Source of the DNA: Campylobacter showae
GTDB taxonomy: Bacteria > Campylobacterota > Campylobacteria > Campylobacterales > Campylobacteraceae
Reading direction: 5' to 3'
Length of the DNA: 64,000 bases
Assembly (NCBI RefSeq): GCF_900573985.1
Contig: NZ_UWOK01000001.1
Coordinates: forward strand, 558,001-622,000
The notes under the pieces are model-generated. The model was not told where the DNA came from, searched no databases, and was given only the letters and a program-made list of their open reading frames with translations. The position numbers and the translations under genes were made by a program. Positions 1 to 8,297 of this stretch are shown here, one piece after another. Every line of letters starts with the position of its first letter. Position 1 is the stretch's first letter.

Positions 1-356
1 TTTCGCGCGACGAAATCGTCGTAATCTTGCAAATACCAGCCGTGCGTTTTGGCAAATTTCGTGCGGTCCGTGGTGTAGTATGCCTTCGCAAAGGCCTTGC
101 CTGCGGTGTTTAGCTCGTCGCTGCTCAGCACGCCGTCCATGGCGCCCAAAAAATACCGGCGGTAATCAAAACTATCGTCCATCCGCGCTATATCGTCCGC
201 GAAATCCGCCGCAAACTCCTTGGAATAAAGCTTGCGCTCCATGCACCAGCGGAAGAAAAACGCGACATGCGTCGCGCCGTTTTCCTGCGGGATGTCAGTC
301 GGCGCAGTTTCCGCGCCCCAGTGCCATTTTGCCTTGTCGTAGGTTACGTAAGCCAT
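1..356 (-). CDS. DUF7832-like protein of unknown function, 3' end cut by window edge
   Basis: Reading the minus strand from an ATG at 356 gives an open frame of at least 118 codons to the left edge. It begins MAYVTYDKAKWHWG and contains GATHVAFFFRWCMERKLYS. The start is supported by a strong AAAGGAGGA ribosome-binding site just upstream. The pattern of Tyr-Asp-x-Ala-x-Trp-His near the N-terminus followed by Gly-Ala-Thr-His-x-x-x-Phe resembles DUF7832-type domains, often found in small uncharacterised and immunity-like proteins. That family assignment is from memory of the motif. The C-terminus is missing, so length and function cannot be judged. It is divergent from the SemiSWEET gene. Confidence 0.6.
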   Translation of the reverse strand, partial: MAYVTYDKAKWHWGAETAPTDIPQENGATHVAFFFRWCMERKLYSKEFAADFADDIARMDDSFDYRRYFLGAMDGVLSSDELNTAGKAFAKAYYTTDRTKFAKTHGWYLQDYDDFVAR

Positions 357-464
357 TTCGTCCTCCTTTAAATCGGCGTATTTTACTAAATTTAGCTTTG
401 CTTTAGCGCAAATTCGCGCCCGCCGCGGGCAAATTTAGCGCTTGATTATCACAACTTAAAAGGA

Positions 465-470
465 TATAAT
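465..470 (+). promoter_or_regulatory. Sigma-70 -10 box (TATAAT) for the SemiSWEET gene
   Basis: A perfect TATAAT lies 27 bases upstream of the ATG at 497, with AAAGGAG between them as the ribosome-binding site. No convincing -35 box is visible, which is usual for Campylobacter promoters. Confidence 0.6.
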
Positions 471-496
471 GCCGCCTCTATTTCAAAGGAGAAAAA

Positions 497-754
497 ATGA
501 GCGAGAAAAATTTACAAATTTTAGGCTGGATAGGCACGTGCCTGTCGGTCATTATGTATATTTCCTACATCCCGCAGATAATGGGCAATCTTGAGGGCAA
601 CAAGACGCCTTTTATCCAGCCTCTAGCCGCAGCGATAAACTGTACGATCTGGACTAGCTACGGCTTGCTAAAAGCTAAAAAAGACTATCCGCTAGCGGCT
701 GCAAATTTACCCGGCATCATCTTTGGACTTTTGGCGACGATAACGGCGTTTTAA
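497..754 (+). CDS. SemiSWEET-type (MtN3/PQ-loop) small transporter
   Basis: The 85-residue product has the length of a bacterial SemiSWEET, a half-transporter of three membrane helices that dimerises to move sugars across the inner membrane. Visible landmarks are the first helix with Tyr-Ile-Pro-Gln-Ile (PQ motif, about residues 24-28), a second helix with Asn and Trp-Thr-Ser-Tyr-Gly (about 48-57), and a third Gly/Leu-rich helix at the C-terminus. It follows a TATAAT promoter and an AAAGGAG ribosome-binding site. It appears monocistronic. The substrate cannot be read from sequence; the family is known for sugars, and some PQ-loop relatives carry other small molecules. Confidence 0.85.
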   Translation: MSEKNLQILGWIGTCLSVIMYISYIPQIMGNLEGNKTPFIQPLAAAINCTIWTSYGLLKAKKDYPLAAANLPGIIFGLLATITAF

Positions 755-859
755 AGGATAAAAACCGCTAAATTTATCGATACGGCGAAGTTAAATTTGG
801 TATTTTTGACGCGAGTTTCGGTAGCTCAAATTTGTAAATTTAACTCGAAATTTTACGCA

Positions 860-1072
860 CCGAGACCCTGCGTTGTTTGGTGGCGTCTAGCTTTTATGTT
901 AAGGGGGAAGGGGCTTAAATTACGAAGTCGCTCCCTTCCCCCTTAACGATCCCCCAACCCCTACGACGTGAGAGGTTGCTGCACTTCGTGCAGGTTTATT
1001 TGGCGCTGTCTCGTCGCACGTTTTAAATTTACGACAGAGTTAAATTTAGCGTCGTCAAGTTGCGTGTCTCGG
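860..1072 (-). repeat. MITE-like element with CCGAGAC/GTCTCGG ends, copy 1
   Basis: The element is bounded by CCGAGACCCTG on the left and GCGTGTCTCGG on the right. Its core is the reverse complement of the copies at 9571 and 13952: a GC-rich hairpin with AAGGGGGAAGG and CCTTCCCCCTT arms around the shared GAAGTCGCT loop. This copy lacks the AAACAACC...GGTTGTTT stem found in three others. It sits between two genes and contains no reading frame of its own. Confidence 0.7.
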
Positions 1073-1139
1073 TGGATAAAATTTTGAGGCTGAATTTTCA
1101 AATTTGATTAAATTTAAGTTTTTAAATTTGAACGTAAAA

Positions 1140-1270
1140 CGACAAGGCGAAGTATCGCGAGATGGATTTAAGGGTTGCGACGTAAAAATTTAGCGAAGAT
1201 AAGACACGTAGTCTATCGAGCTAAATTTTTACTAGCTCCTTTAAAGACGCTCGTGAGACAAGCCGCCAAA
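1140..1270 (-). repeat. Palindromic hairpin repeat abutting leuC stop
   Basis: A long imperfect palindrome begins AAGGCGAAGTATCGCGAGATG and ends GAGACAAGCCGCC, three bases from the leuC stop codon. Its centre is AGACACGTAGTCT. Related copies lie at about 9395, 13788, 15100, 18721, 21357, 22952 and 23235. The position at the 3' end of leuC suggests a role in transcript ending or stability. Confidence 0.65.
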
Positions 1271-1272
1271 TT

Positions 1273-2547
1273 TTAAAGATCGCGAGGATCGGCGATCTTG
1301 CCTGCGACGGCACTCGCCGCAGCTACGGCCGAGTTCGCCAGATACACCTCGCTCGTGCGATCTCCCATGCGGCCGACGAAGTTTCTATTTGTCGTACTCA
1401 CGCAGCGTTCTCCAACGCCCAAAATCCCCATATATCCGCCCAGGCACGCGCCGCAGGTCGGGTTTGAGACGACCGCGCCAGCCTCGGCAAATATATCCAT
1501 CAGCCCCTCTTTTTGCGCTTGCAGGGCGATCTTTTGCGTCGCAGGCGTGATGATGAGGCGGGTTTTGCGAGCTACTTTGCGGCCTTCTAGGATTTCAGCC
1601 GCGATGCGCAGGTCGCTTAGCCTGCCGTTCGTGCAGCTACCGATAAAGGCCTGATCGATAGCGATATTGTCTCTGACGGCCTCGCGCACGCTCTTGCCGT
1701 TGCTAGGTAGAAATGGATAGGCGATCACGGGATCGAGCTTGCTAACGTCGATTTCTAAAATTTGCTCGTAGCTCGCGCCATCGTCGGAGTAGTGCAGCTT
1801 CGGCTCGGCGCGTAAATTTTTACCTTTTAAAAACTCTTTCGTAGTTTCATCGACCGCGATGATGCCGCTTTTGCCGCCGGCCTCGATCGCCATGTTACAC
1901 ATCGAAAAACGCCCGTCCATATCGAGGCTATCTATCGTTTCACCCGTAAATTCCAGCGCCTTATACAGCGCGCCGTCCACGCCGATACGGCGGATGATTT
2001 CTAGGATGAGGTCCTTGCCGTAGACGTGGCGGTCTAGCTTGCCGCGAAAGATCACTTTGATAGTCGGCGGTACTTTAAACCAGTTTTTGCCCGTTATCAT
2101 CGCGTAGGCTAGGTCCGTGCTGCCCATGCCCGTGGCAAAGGCTCCCAGCGCGCCGTGCGTACAGGTGTGGCTATCGGCGCCGATGATGACGTCGCCAGGC
2201 ACCACGAGGCCTTTTTCAGGAAGTAGCGCGTGCTCGATGCCCATGTCCTTTTCGTCGAAATAGTTTTTCAAATCGTGCTTATACGCAAAATCGCGGCTGA
2301 TTTTAGCTTGGTTGGCGCTTAGGATGTCTTTTGCCGGGATGTAGTGGTCCATCACGACGCTAAAGCCGTCTGGGTTAGCTAGCCTTGTCGCGCCGCTTCG
2401 CTCAAACTGCTTGATGGAGATAGGAGTCGTGATGTCGTTGCCGATGACCATGTCGATGTCGCTCTCGATGATCTCGCCCGCGAAAACCTCGCGCCCTACG
2501 TGCTCGCTGAAAATCTTTTCGGTGATGGTCTGCTTTGAGTTTTGCAT
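1273..2547 (-). CDS. leuC: 3-isopropylmalate dehydratase large subunit
   Basis: LeuC isomerises 2- and 3-isopropylmalate in leucine synthesis, working with the LeuD small subunit, and carries a 4Fe-4S cluster. The 424-residue length fits the shorter archaeal/epsilonproteobacterial LeuC type. The three cluster cysteines are visible in IGSCTNGR (about residue 302) and NPTCGACLGG (about 362 and 365). The active-site motif GADSHTCTHG lies near residue 143. The ATG at 2547 has AAGGAAA just upstream. leuD is not adjacent: on the 3' side there are only repeats, so the subunits are encoded apart or elsewhere. Confusion with homoaconitase is possible on sequence alone, but LeuC is the normal Campylobacter assignment. 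Confidence 0.92.
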   Translation of the reverse strand: MQNSKQTITEKIFSEHVGREVFAGEIIESDIDMVIGNDITTPISIKQFERSGATRLANPDGFSVVMDHYIPAKDILSANQAKISRDFAYKHDLKNYFDEKDMGIEHALLPEKGLVVPGDVIIGADSHTCTHGALGAFATGMGSTDLAYAMITGKNWFKVPPTIKVIFRGKLDRHVYGKDLILEIIRRIGVDGALYKALEFTGETIDSLDMDGRFSMCNMAIEAGGKSGIIAVDETTKEFLKGKNLRAEPKLHYSDDGASYEQILEIDVSKLDPVIAYPFLPSNGKSVREAVRDNIAIDQAFIGSCTNGRLSDLRIAAEILEGRKVARKTRLIITPATQKIALQAQKEGLMDIFAEAGAVVSNPTCGACLGGYMGILGVGERCVSTTNRNFVGRMGDRTSEVYLANSAVAAASAVAGKIADPRDL

Positions 2548-2726
2548 AAATTTCCTTTTTTGCGGATGTCGCGCGTTTTTAAAATTTAGCGATTTTAGCG
2601 AAAATTTATAAAATTTTTCATTATGTCGCAGCGATGGCGCCTAGTATTGATAACGCTTATCAAGACGTAAGATATCTCCAAGCGTTTTTAGACTAAAATT
2701 TGCAGACATTTTTTAAAGGAGAATGG

Positions 2727-3174
2727 ATGGAAAATTTGGTTATTTTGGAAAATAGCGCGAATTTCGACCCGCGAGACATCGACGAGATTCAGCTAAGCAT
2801 AGGCTGGACGGAGCAAAAATACGTCGATGCCGCGCCGCTTTTGGAGCCACTACGATATGTTTCGAAATTTCGACTATGTCGCCATCGCCAAAATCGGCGA
2901 AAAAACTGTCGGCGTTTTAGATGCATTTAGCGATAGAGACGGCTTTGCGACCACTTATCTTTACTCCGTCATGGTGCACAAAGATTATCAACAAAAAGGG
3001 ATCGGCACGGCCCTGATGGAGGCGTTTAATAAAAAATTCGCTCATACCACGACGTGGGCTATCACGCCGATCGGCAAAAACAAAGGCGCAGTGTCGTTTT
3101 TAGAAAAATTCGGTTTTAACCAAAACACGGAAAATTTTACCGTTTGCTGGCGAAAACGAAAGAAAGGCGAGTGA
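2727..3174 (+). pseudogene. GNAT-family N-acetyltransferase, frameshifted
   Basis: A strong AAAGGAGA site precedes ATG 2727, and the first ~36 codons (MENLVILENSANFDPRDID...) run into a wrong frame at about 2830-2838. The continuation in the next frame (2827-3174) gives NFDYVAIAKIGEKTVGV and the acetyl-CoA-binding motif YQQKGIGTAL, then the FLEKFGF tail typical of GNAT enzymes. Removing one C from GCGCCGC would join the halves as DAARFWSHYD, so a single-base insertion explains everything. This is either a recent pseudogene or a sequencing error. The substrate is unknown. Confidence 0.8.
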
Positions 3175-3187
3175 AATTTTTCTGAAG

Positions 3188-3220
3188 CCAAATTTAGCAT
3201 CGTCGAGATGCGGGTCTCGG
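3188..3220. repeat. Solo end of the MITE-like element
   Basis: A stretch ending GATGCGGGTCTCGG, preceded by AAATTTAGCATCGTC, matches the right terminus of the full elements, but no left end or core is present nearby. It lies between the acetyltransferase pseudogene and the TonB receptor gene. Confidence 0.55.
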
Positions 3221-3309
3221 CGAGTCAAATTTGAAGCCGAAATTTGCAAATTTAGCCAAATTTGACTTCAAATTTGAACGTATAAACCAAAAAGACGAAC
3301 CGCTAAATT

Positions 3310-5445
3310 TTAAAATTTAACGCTAGCGGTCAGCATAAACTGCCTCGCATACCCCGGCTGTATCGGTATGATATTAGCCTGCGTGCCCGTCGACGAGGAC
3401 GTATAGTAGAGCTTGTCGGTCAAGTTTTTGACGTTAAATGAGAAATTCGTCTCGTAGCCCGCGATCTTGGTATCGTAGCTGATAAAGGCGTCGTAAACGA
3501 CCGCGTCGTCCATTTTAAAGCCCGTTCCCGCAGGCACGGCCGGTAAATTCGTCCTCATGTAGTAGGTGTACCATGAGCCAAAGTACCTCGCCGCACCGCC
3601 GATCCTTAGGCCTTTTGCGCCTAGATGGCTAAAGTCGTAGTTGGCAAAGAGGCTGGCTTGGTGCTTTGGCGTGGCTTCTAGCGGTTTGCCCACTAGCACG
3701 GCAAACGCGCCGCTATCTTTTCGCACCTGAGTCTTTGTGTATGCGTAGCTGGCTCCTAGGCTAAGCCCTTGCGTCACGCGGCCATTAAAGTCAAACTCAA
3801 ATCCTCTCGAGCGCGCCTCGCCCACGGGCGTACTTACGCTATTTACGGTGCGCATGATGTTTTTCTTATCGATATTAAAGACCGCCGCGCTAGCCGTTAT
3901 GCTATCGTTTTGAAATTTAGTTCCCAGCTCTATACTTTTGCCTTCTTCGGGCTTTATGTCGCCGATGTCGTCGCCGCTGATCGCCATTTGCGGGCTAAAG
4001 CTTTGCGCGTAGTTGGTATAAACGGACCACTCTGGCGTTAGCAGATATAAAAGCCCCGTCTGCCACGTAAATTTGCCGTCTTGCTGATCGGTGGTGTTTG
4101 GTCCGCTAGTCATGCCGCGAGCGACTTGGTTGTAGTATTCGTATCTAACGCCCAAAGAGTAGATCAAATTTTCGGTCAAATTTATACTATCTTGCGCATA
4201 AAATCCGATCGTTCTTAGCTTTTGATACTGGATACCGGAGGCTCGGTCGGACGGATAGGCGACCGTGCCGTAGACTGGACTGTAGATATTTATCGGGAAG
4301 TTTCTGTGCGTCGTGCCGGAGCTGTAGCTGTTTAGCGCGCCGGGTCTATAGCGGTAGTACTCCTTTGCGTCGATACCAAAGAGTAAGTTATGCTCTATCT
4401 CGCCCGTTTGCACGTAACCGTTTAAATTTAACGACCCCGCGTGCGTGCGGTGGATAAATCCGTCATACGCCTCGTTTCGTCTAGCCGCAACGCCCGTGTT
4501 TAAATTTACGTTCATTAGCCTGATGTGACCGTACTCGTGCTTGGAGCGCGAATACGCATAAGCGCCGCGCAGTAGCCAGTCCTCGCCGATATTTTTTTCA
4601 AAATTTACGTCCACGGTGTCGAGTCTGGTTTTTAGTTTATTAAACGGCTCGTCAAGGCGCCTTTTCTTATCTATCGGCAGTAGCTTGCCTGTGCTTGGCA
4701 CTAGATACATACCGCGGTCGATCGGATCGGCCGAGCGCGTGTGCGTATAGGCTAAATTTATGCGGTAATCATCGCCTTTATAAGAAAGAGAGGGTGCAAA
4801 GAGGACGTTTTTATATTCGCCAAACTCCCTCCAGTAGTCTTTTTGCATCATATCAAATATAAATCTATACGCAAAGCCGCTATCAGCGATCGGTCCCGTG
4901 GCGTCAAAGCCCGCGTTCCAGTAGTTGCGGTTGCCGATACCGGCCCAAATTTCGTTTGAGAAGTCGTATTTTGGCTTTTTAGTGACCATATTTATGATGC
5001 CGCCGGGCTCTTGCGCGCCGTAGAGCAGGCTAGCCGGGCCTTTTAGCACCTCGACGCTTTCTACGGTTTTATTAAAGCTATGCATGACGCTAGACGGCAC
5101 TCCGTTTCGCATGATCGAGCCGTCGCGTCCGCCGCCAAATCCCCTTTTTATGATCGAGTCAAAGATACCGCCCGTAGTATTTCCGTAGCTAACGCCGCTC
5201 ACGTTTTGAAGGCTCTCGGCTAGAGTCTCGGGTTTTTTATCCTTTAGCTGCTGCTGGGTTACGACGTTTACCGTCTGCGGGATCTCTAAGATAGGCGTAT
5301 TCGTTTTGCCTACTTCGCTGGTTTTGGCACGGTATCCGTCGTCCGCGCTCTCGCTAATCTCGACGCCTTGCAATGCTACGTCGGCGGCGAAAATTTGAGT
5401 TAAAAGCAGCGACGAGGCCGCTAAACTTAGGCTAAATTTGTTCAT
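3310..5445 (-). CDS. TonB-dependent siderophore receptor
   Basis: A 711-residue outer-membrane receptor. A signal peptide of about 20 residues ends in FAADVALQG. A plug domain follows (about 45-155; IPQTVNVVTQQQLKD, LKGPASLLYGAQEPGG). Alternating hydrophobic strands form the 22-stranded barrel, and the chain ends in Phe (TASVKF) as outer-membrane barrels do. The plug motif VEVLKGPASLLYG and the overall size match the ferrichrome/hydroxamate-type (TonB-siderophor) subfamily. It should import ferric siderophores using TonB-ExbBD energy. A Fur-box-like sequence just upstream suggests iron repression. No periplasmic-binding or ABC uptake genes lie next to it, so the ligand is not indicated by context. 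Confidence 0.9.
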   Translation of the reverse strand: MNKFSLSLAASSLLLTQIFAADVALQGVEISESADDGYRAKTSEVGKTNTPILEIPQTVNVVTQQQLKDKKPETLAESLQNVSGVSYGNTTGGIFDSIIKRGFGGGRDGSIMRNGVPSSVMHSFNKTVESVEVLKGPASLLYGAQEPGGIINMVTKKPKYDFSNEIWAGIGNRNYWNAGFDATGPIADSGFAYRFIFDMMQKDYWREFGEYKNVLFAPSLSYKGDDYRINLAYTHTRSADPIDRGMYLVPSTGKLLPIDKKRRLDEPFNKLKTRLDTVDVNFEKNIGEDWLLRGAYAYSRSKHEYGHIRLMNVNLNTGVAARRNEAYDGFIHRTHAGSLNLNGYVQTGEIEHNLLFGIDAKEYYRYRPGALNSYSSGTTHRNFPINIYSPVYGTVAYPSDRASGIQYQKLRTIGFYAQDSINLTENLIYSLGVRYEYYNQVARGMTSGPNTTDQQDGKFTWQTGLLYLLTPEWSVYTNYAQSFSPQMAISGDDIGDIKPEEGKSIELGTKFQNDSITASAAVFNIDKKNIMRTVNSVSTPVGEARSRGFEFDFNGRVTQGLSLGASYAYTKTQVRKDSGAFAVLVGKPLEATPKHQASLFANYDFSHLGAKGLRIGGAARYFGSWYTYYMRTNLPAVPAGTGFKMDDAVVYDAFISYDTKIAGYETNFSFNVKNLTDKLYYTSSSTGTQANIIPIQPGYARQFMLTASVKF

Positions 5446-5467
5446 TTATTTTTTTCTCCGTTTTAAA

Positions 5468-5488
5468 ATGCATTATCATTATATTATT
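5468..5488 (-). promoter_or_regulatory. Fur-box-like operator of the TonB receptor gene
   Basis: The sequence ATGCATTATCATTATATTATT resembles the GATAATGATAATCATTATC Fur consensus, with a clear ATTATCATTAT core. It lies 23-43 bases upstream of the receptor ATG, where a repressor would block transcription. Family knowledge supports Fur control of such receptors. Confidence 0.5.
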
Positions 5489-5519
5489 CTTGCGCTTAAA
5501 ATTTGGTCGTATTTTAGGC

Positions 5520-5525
5520 TATAAT
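5520..5525 (+). promoter_or_regulatory. -10 box placed for a leaderless NFACT transcript
   Basis: TATAAT at 5520 ends seven bases before the ATG at 5533. A transcript starting the usual 6-8 bases downstream would begin at or next to the start codon. No Shine-Dalgarno sequence precedes the ATG. Confidence 0.5.
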
Positions 5526-5532
5526 TTCGGCT

Positions 5533-6852
5533 ATGAAATACGCAAATTTAAAACAAATTAAATCTTTTTTAGGCAAATTTAAAAAAATAACCGCAATCAG
5601 ACGCGCGGGCGATATGGCGATATTTATCGAATTTGACGGCGAGCTCGGGCTATTTTTTGATCTTAGCAAGTCTGACTCCGCGATCTACGCAAATCCTGAT
5701 TTTCTAAACGTCAAAGAGTACAAAGCGCCATTTGACGTCGCGCTTAAAAAGAGGTTCTGGGGGGCTAAAATTTTAAATTTAAGCGTGCCCGAGGGAAATA
5801 GAATTTTAAAGCTGGAGTGCGAATTTCAAGGCTCGTATAAGAGTCTAGCCTCGAGCCTGTTTTTGGAGTTTACGGGGCGTTTTACCAACGCTATCATCAC
5901 GGACGAAAAGGGCGTCATCGTCGAGGCTTTGCGCCATATAGATAATAATTTTCGCGTGATAAAACCGGGGCGCGAGCTACTCGAGCTGCCGCCGGCTACG
6001 ATAAAAGAGCGAGAGACGCCGCCGATAACGGACTTTGAGCGGTATTTTAGCGAGGAATTTAAGCGCGTAAATAACGCAAAGCTAGAAAATCTGCGCGCCG
6101 TAAAATCGGCCGCGATAGAGCGAAAAATGCAAAATTTAAGCGAGATTTTATCGGGGCTTGAAAACGAAGCGGATCTAAATGCGCAGAGCGAAATTTTAAG
6201 CAAAAACGCGGGGCTGATCTTATCAAATTTACACGCATTAAGAGACTATGAGCGCGAGGTAACGCTAAATGATTTCGAGCGAGGCGAGGTGAGGCTCGTG
6301 CTGGACGATAGCCCTAAAATCGCCGCAAACGCGATGTTTGCCAAAGCAAAAAGGCTAAAGCAAAAGGCGGCTGGTCTAACGATAGAGCGGCAAAATTTGA
6401 CCGAAAAGCTGGAGTTTTTATCAAATTTACAAACTCTCGTAAATGAAGCGAAAAGCGCCGAGGAGTTAGAGATCCTAGCGCCTAAAAAAACCCGCGCCGT
6501 AAAGCAAAAAGAGCAAAATCAAAATGTCGAGGATTTTTACGTCGAAGGCTATAAAATTAGCATCGGACGCAACGAAAAAGGCAACGTCTGGCTGCTAAAA
6601 AACTCCAAAAAAGACGACGTCTGGATGCATCTAAAAGACCTGCCGTCCGCGCACGTCATCATCAAAACTGCAAAAAGCGCTCCCAGTGAGGAAATTTTAA
6701 GATTTGCGGCAAAAATTTGCGTAAATTTTAGCGTCAAAGGCGGCGGGACGTACGAGGTCGATTTTACCAAACGTAACAACGTCAAAATTACGAGCGGCGC
6801 AAATGTAAACTATATTAATTTTAAGACGATGTTAGTAACGAAGCACGACTAA
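5533..6852 (+). CDS. NFACT family protein (RqcH-like / FbpA-like)
   Basis: The 439-residue product has an NFACT-N domain (about 1-170, with LEFTGRFTNAIITDEKG and EALRHID), a helical middle segment (about 185-330) and a C-terminal NFACT-R/DUF814 domain (about 335-430, with GNVWLLKNS and DVWMHLKDLPSAHVII). Bacterial members such as RqcH bind stalled large ribosomal subunits and recruit alanyl-tRNA for C-terminal tailing; older annotations call them fibronectin-binding proteins. The Asp-Arg pair that marks tailing-competent RqcH appears as Asn-Arg here (GNRILKLECE), so tailing activity is not assured. The next small acidic gene begins 14 bases downstream and is probably cotranscribed. Confidence 0.85.
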   Translation: MKYANLKQIKSFLGKFKKITAIRRAGDMAIFIEFDGELGLFFDLSKSDSAIYANPDFLNVKEYKAPFDVALKKRFWGAKILNLSVPEGNRILKLECEFQGSYKSLASSLFLEFTGRFTNAIITDEKGVIVEALRHIDNNFRVIKPGRELLELPPATIKERETPPITDFERYFSEEFKRVNNAKLENLRAVKSAAIERKMQNLSEILSGLENEADLNAQSEILSKNAGLILSNLHALRDYEREVTLNDFERGEVRLVLDDSPKIAANAMFAKAKRLKQKAAGLTIERQNLTEKLEFLSNLQTLVNEAKSAEELEILAPKKTRAVKQKEQNQNVEDFYVEGYKISIGRNEKGNVWLLKNSKKDDVWMHLKDLPSAHVIIKTAKSAPSEEILRFAAKICVNFSVKGGGTYEVDFTKRNNVKITSGANVNYINFKTMLVTKHD

Positions 6853-6866
6853 AACAGGAGGCGAAA

Positions 6867-7217
6867 ATGGCTGTAACACCCCTTGGCAATACGATTTTTA
6901 TCAATCAAAACGTAAACATGGTCTCAAACAAGGTCGCCGACGTCCAAAATAGATTCGATCTGCAAAATCTCGCCGCCGCATCGCTAGCAAGCGACGAAAA
7001 ACAAGAGGTCTCCGAAGTGCGCCCGACCGAGGAAACCTACAAAATCGACCCCCAAAACGAGCACGAAAAGCAAAAAGGCAGGCAGGAGCAGGGCGAGCTC
7101 GCCTCGGAGCAAAACGGCGAAAACTCTGATGACGACGAAAGCGCCGAGGAGCGCGTCGCGGCTAACGACTTCCCGCAGGCATCGCCCGTATTTCAGCATC
7201 TTGATCTTAAAATTTAA
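6867..7217 (+). CDS. Small acidic conserved hypothetical protein
   Basis: A 116-residue, highly charged protein preceded by AGGAGG. The N-terminal half (MAVTPLGNTIFINQN, then NRFDLQNLAAASLAS) is ordered-looking and carries EVRPTEETYKID in the middle. The C-terminal half is Glu/Asp/Gln/Lys-rich and probably disordered. There is no signal peptide or membrane segment. Similar small acidic proteins occur in other Campylobacter species, without a known function to my knowledge. It is likely in an operon with the NFACT gene. Confidence 0.7.
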   Translation: MAVTPLGNTIFINQNVNMVSNKVADVQNRFDLQNLAAASLASDEKQEVSEVRPTEETYKIDPQNEHEKQKGRQEQGELASEQNGENSDDDESAEERVAANDFPQASPVFQHLDLKI

Positions 7218-7565
7218 TCTTTCTCGCTCAAATTTGGCTGGACATTTTGCTGCTCGGCGGTCAAATTTGGCTCGATTTAGATCAAATTTGAGCTTTTATC
7301 CGCCAAATTTAAGCAACTGTTTTTTTAGCGAGAGTAAATTTCACCGCAGATCGTCAAATTTGCGCTGAAATTACAAGCCACGTTCGGTAAAATTTAACCC
7401 AAATCCGCCAAATTTACTGCTACGTTTTAATCAAAAATAAAATTTAACGCAAAACCCTTAAATTTAACCGCCGCCTAAAGCGAGCGTGCAAACGCAAATT
7501 CGCCTCAAATTTCAGCGCTTTTAAGCGAAAATTTTATACAATTATTACTCAAAAAAGGAAAAATC
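7218..7565. other. Gene-free AT-rich spacer rich in CAAATTTG
   Basis: This ~350-base gap has no credible reading frame. Variants of TCAAATTTGG and AAATTTAA recur about every 15-30 bases. The cdsA ribosome-binding site AAAAAAGGAAAAA lies at its end. I see no terminator hairpin of normal form. Confidence 0.6.
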
Positions 7566-8297
7566 ATGAAAACGCGTATAATCACCGGCGTCGCGCTATT
7601 TGCAGCGGTTTTGGTCATCTTTTTCGTTGATAGTTATCTGTTAAATTTCGCCATTTTAGGCTTCGTGCTTTATACGGCCTTTGGCGAAGCGCAAAAGCTC
7701 TACGGCCTGCAGGGCGGCTCTCTTGCTCTCATAGCGGTTATTTTTTACCTACTTACACCCTTTTCAAACCCCGTGTTTATCGCTATTTTAGCAGTTTTGC
7801 TCGTTGTTAGTTTTCTCGCGCATTTTAAAAGCGAAAATCTAACGCCTGCGCTGCCGTTTTTGTATCCGATGACGCCGATTTTTCTCATCTGGATGCTTTA
7901 TTCGCTCTACGGCGTCGGCTACTTGGCGTGGCTGATTTTAACGGTCGTGGCGTGCGATAGCGGGGCGTTTTTCGTCGGCAAATTTTGCGGCAAGCACGCC
8001 TTTAGCGAGACTTCGCCGAACAAAACCTGGGAGGGTGTGGCTGGCGGTATCGCCGTGGCTACGGTCTTTGGCGCGGGCTTTGGCTGGGTGCTAACCGATA
8101 GCTTTTGGCATAGCCTCATCACGGCGTTTTTGGTTGCGGTTTTTGGCGTTTGGGGCGATCTTTTCGAGAGCTACTTAAAGCGCCGCGCGGGCGTCAAGGA
8201 TAGTGGCACGCTACTGCCGGGCCACGGCGGGATGCTTGACCGCGTCGACGGCTATCTTTTCGGCGTTGCGGCGATGCTCTGGACGCTATCGTGGTAG
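7566..8297 (+). CDS. cdsA: Phosphatidate cytidylyltransferase
   Basis: CdsA converts phosphatidic acid and CTP to CDP-diacylglycerol, the precursor of all major phospholipids, in the inner membrane. The 243-residue protein has about seven hydrophobic helices and ends with the family signature, seen here as SYLKRRAGVKDSGTLLPGHG followed by GMLDRVDG (about residues 200-230). The conserved CDSGAFFVGK and SPNKTWEG segments are also present. Its stop overlaps the start of dxr by seven bases, so the two are translationally coupled, as is common in Campylobacter and Helicobacter. Confidence 0.95.
   Translation: MKTRIITGVALFAAVLVIFFVDSYLLNFAILGFVLYTAFGEAQKLYGLQGGSLALIAVIFYLLTPFSNPVFIAILAVLLVVSFLAHFKSENLTPALPFLYPMTPIFLIWMLYSLYGVGYLAWLILTVVACDSGAFFVGKFCGKHAFSETSPNKTWEGVAGGIAVATVFGAGFGWVLTDSFWHSLITAFLVAVFGVWGDLFESYLKRRAGVKDSGTLLPGHGGMLDRVDGYLFGVAAMLWTLSW

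Larger units (their letters stand above)
757..1272. other. Gene-free region holding dispersed repeats
   Basis: No credible gene lies between the SemiSWEET stop and the leuC stop. The interval contains one MITE-like element and one palindromic hairpin repeat, both listed separately, plus many short AAATTT-centred stretches. Confidence 0.7.

Noticed and set aside
80..406. Plus-strand 108-codon open frame at the left edge
   Set aside because: Its composition (Arg/Pro/Cys-rich) is that of an antisense shadow; the minus strand carries a better frame with a strong ribosome-binding site and recognisable motifs.
1273..2547. Aconitase or homoaconitase
   Set aside because: Length and motifs fit the short LeuC family; aconitases are about twice as long.
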